A stretch of DNA of 7,859 nucleotides from an uncultured Saprospiraceae bacterium (GTDB taxonomy: Bacteria; Bacteroidota; Bacteroidia; Chitinophagales; Saprospiraceae). Positions 7,201-7,859 of this stretch are shown here, in pieces; positions within the stretch are counted from its first letter, which is position 1, and each line of letters opens with the position of its first letter. Where the stretch lies: contig CAKZUM010000458.1 of NCBI GenBank assembly GCA_937921525.1, positions 1-7,859 of the forward strand, written 5' to 3'. The notes beneath the pieces are model-generated. The model ran no database searches. It was not told the origin of the DNA and worked only from the letters and a program-made list of their open reading frames with translations. A program made the position numbers and the translations under genes.

Positions 7201-7859
7201 ATTCCTGTATATTTGATACTGTGATCTCCCAAATCAAATAATGTTCCTGAATTAATTAAAGTTTGTTCAGTAACAAAACTACAGTCATCAATAAATATGG
7301 GTTCTGACCAAGTAGCTACTGCTTGACAGTTATCTGCACTAGTATAAACTACAACTGGTTCTGCTGGACAATTCCCTACCGTGGGCGGCACATTATCTAA
7401 AAAGCTTAGTGTACCCGTTAAAAATTGAAAATCTGTTACTGGATCAAAATTTTCATCGTTGATGTATTCTGTTACTTCTCTTGGGGTAAGATTATCGGTA
7501 AAACTTATTGTATTACTACCTGGCCCTACTAAATCGAAGCATAGAGTAAATAATTTCGTACCATTAGTTAAGGTATGTCCATCGGCTTCTACATCTGTCC
7601 ATGTAAAATTCAAAATACCATCTGCTGTTTGATTTTGTCCATAAAAAACGCCAATTGGATTTAAGGCTGCTTCATTATTCTCAACAGAAATGAATCGTAA
7701 ATTAGCTGCTTCCCAATTAAGAGAAAACTGTACATCTGAAAGGCTCGTAAAATTGTTTGCTCTTATGTCTATACACATATTATCGGTCTGCTCACAATCC
7801 TGCTCTAAGGCATCCATAAAGAGAGTGAAATTAGTAGTACTAACTGTACAGTCGCTTAC
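4260..7859 (-). CDS. Large multi-domain T9SS-secreted adhesin-like protein with CHU_C domain (N-terminus outside window)
   Basis: The frame is open to the right edge, so 1199 C-terminal residues are visible; an internal Met at 7815-7817 is not the real start, because it falls beside a cohesin-like fold whose upstream residues (VSDCTVSTTNFTLF) are also in frame. Domains by visible residue: cohesin-like (about 1-155; FTSLSDVQFSLNW), four HYR modules (about 155-497; CP, VTW and DEAGNTASCSF-type motifs), a degenerate fifth HYR-like module (about 496-587), five Ig/PKD-like modules (about 589-1005; W-x-GP-x-x-F/Y motif in four), a cadherin/Big-like domain (about 1008-1107; VIDNDT, FFFTPVRDWIG), and the gliding-motility-associated C-terminal domain (about 1111-1199; LSPNGDDKND, IFNQWGSKVYES, LPDGVYYY). 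That last domain is the type B T9SS sorting signal, so the protein should be exported and held at the surface. An adhesive role is inferred from the modules. It is followed by the PorP/SprF-like gene. Confidence 0.93.
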   Translation of the reverse strand, partial: VSDCTVSTTNFTLFMDALEQDCEQTDNMCIDIRANNFTSLSDVQFSLNWEAANLRFISVENNEAALNPIGVFYGQNQTADGILNFTWTDVEADGHTLTNGTKLFTLCFDLVGPGSNTISFTDNLTPREVTEYINDENFDPVTDFQFLTGTLSFLDNVPPTVGNCPAEPVVVYTSADNCQAVATWSEPIFIDDCSFVTEQTLINSGTLFDLGDHSIKYTGIDGSGNIAECVFTVTVRDTIKPTVITCPPSTFKDLSAAVTCDPTVTWDPPVVLDNCTDATSLIISSTFQPGDAFPMGVSTVRYTILDSSGNINNSCAFTVDLRGEAPLRLTDCPDNIPVSFSPEGGCDLAVTWTPPGLINGCGIGNVDFGANFDPGDQFPVGTTLVTYTASDEAGNTASCSFEVTITGASGLNFSNCPSNITVDSQLDLCGANIGWDAPSATGGCGVPTTVQNFRPLDFFPVGTTTVEYTATDDAGQVSICNFTVSVIDAQSLIVRCPTNVRVGADGTIVEDAGNFIRSIALDNCENYRIEYNDIEAVDNCSANINNMLVRGLASNSLFDVGMNELEIQVSNDSGESRNCEIRIDIAEPMPVVAGISSNVVCVGQEVRLEATTIPGAVYTWSGPSGFTSNAQNPIINSPTLLNSGEYTVSAAMPGGCEETSTITVVVNPSATIEASASDLECGGGQIELMATAAGMAIESWEWRGPNSYSSDEQNPIINDAVSLQAGSYVVRATATNGCVASAVVEVAVNSIAPPTVTASGLFSPGVACVEQAIDLKGNVYPGEVTYSWTASDVGAGIPADTNDSLIVAVPTAPGNYTYTYTVDLGNGCVADTSITIEVMPSPTINLESNGPFTCATADQRIELNATNVGTDQDVTYLWEGPMEFTATAPSPFIADVTGRGGDYVLTTTSSNGCIATDTINVAVTAKPAAPILSSERVIVCEGEDLLFEVTPISGFTYNWSGPNDFTSTDSIVLIGNALVENGGGYQVIASDNGCNSEPAILSAAILTEPELNNDEIDNLYNETMVFEVIDNDTLVPGAGFTIRLPDADPVTGLVVNEAGTLEGTGDGSFFFTPVRDWIGKVQFAYEICYEDCPELCSMAVVTIDTDVSSEECFIPGVLSPNGDDKNDALIISCNPEPAKGGGIMIFNQWGSKVYESFPYNNDWNGLYKGEELPDGVYYYIYKQTDDDQDPVKGCVTIFR

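Noticed and set aside
6949..7224. Plus-strand open frame of 91 codons antisense to the adhesin
   Set aside because: It lies wholly inside a long, clearly domain-coding minus-strand gene, and its translation has no recognisable signal or domain. It is a by-product of the opposite strand.
7815..7817. ATG as the start of the adhesin gene
   Set aside because: The frame stays open to the window edge, no signal peptide follows this Met, and the upstream in-frame residues look like the same surface-protein sequence. The true start is outside the window.

Overview
The window looks like chromosomal DNA from a member of the Bacteroidota, probably the Saprospiria (Lewinella, Haliscomenobacter or Saprospira-like); the rank is an inference from protein families only. 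The signs are a gliding-motility-type C-terminal (CHU_C) sorting domain, a PorP/SprF-family outer-membrane protein ending in NPRFFF, a PD40/OmpA fusion protein, AT-rich DNA and start codons with no clear Shine-Dalgarno sequence.

Layout. The main genes lie on the minus strand and read from right to left. From 7859 to 4260 is the C-terminal 1199 residues of a giant secreted adhesin-like protein; its N-terminus lies beyond the right edge. It has a cohesin-like domain, four HYR modules plus a degenerate fifth, five Ig/PKD-like modules, a cadherin/Big-like domain and a type B (CHU_C) sorting domain for the type IX secretion system (T9SS). After a gap of about 110 bp comes a PorP/SprF-like gene (4150 to 3206). 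A 335-bp spacer follows (3205 to 2871), holding a tandem pair of two-hairpin repeats, one hairpin of which forms a plausible intrinsic terminator, and an inverted repeat upstream of the next gene. The third gene (2870 to 474) encodes a signal peptide, a PD40 propeller, two carboxypeptidase-regulatory-like beta domains, an OmpA peptidoglycan-binding domain and a SPOR domain. At the left edge, a plus-strand fragment (3 to 131) is the C-terminus of a membrane protein. The 342-bp convergent spacer between it and the OmpA gene holds a nested inverted repeat and a 14-bp tandem repeat that runs into the OmpA stop codon.

How the genes may work together (inference from family knowledge). SprB-like proteins with type B C-terminal domains often sit next to SprF/PorP-like proteins needed for their display at the surface. 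The PD40-OmpA-SPOR protein could tie such an outer-membrane assembly to peptidoglycan. The terminator between genes two and three suggests that the OmpA gene is at least partly transcribed on its own.

I see no RNA gene, insertion sequence, CRISPR array or defence system. The arrangement is a recognisable Bacteroidota surface-display module rather than a clearly new system. The least explained parts are the intergenic hairpin repeats.
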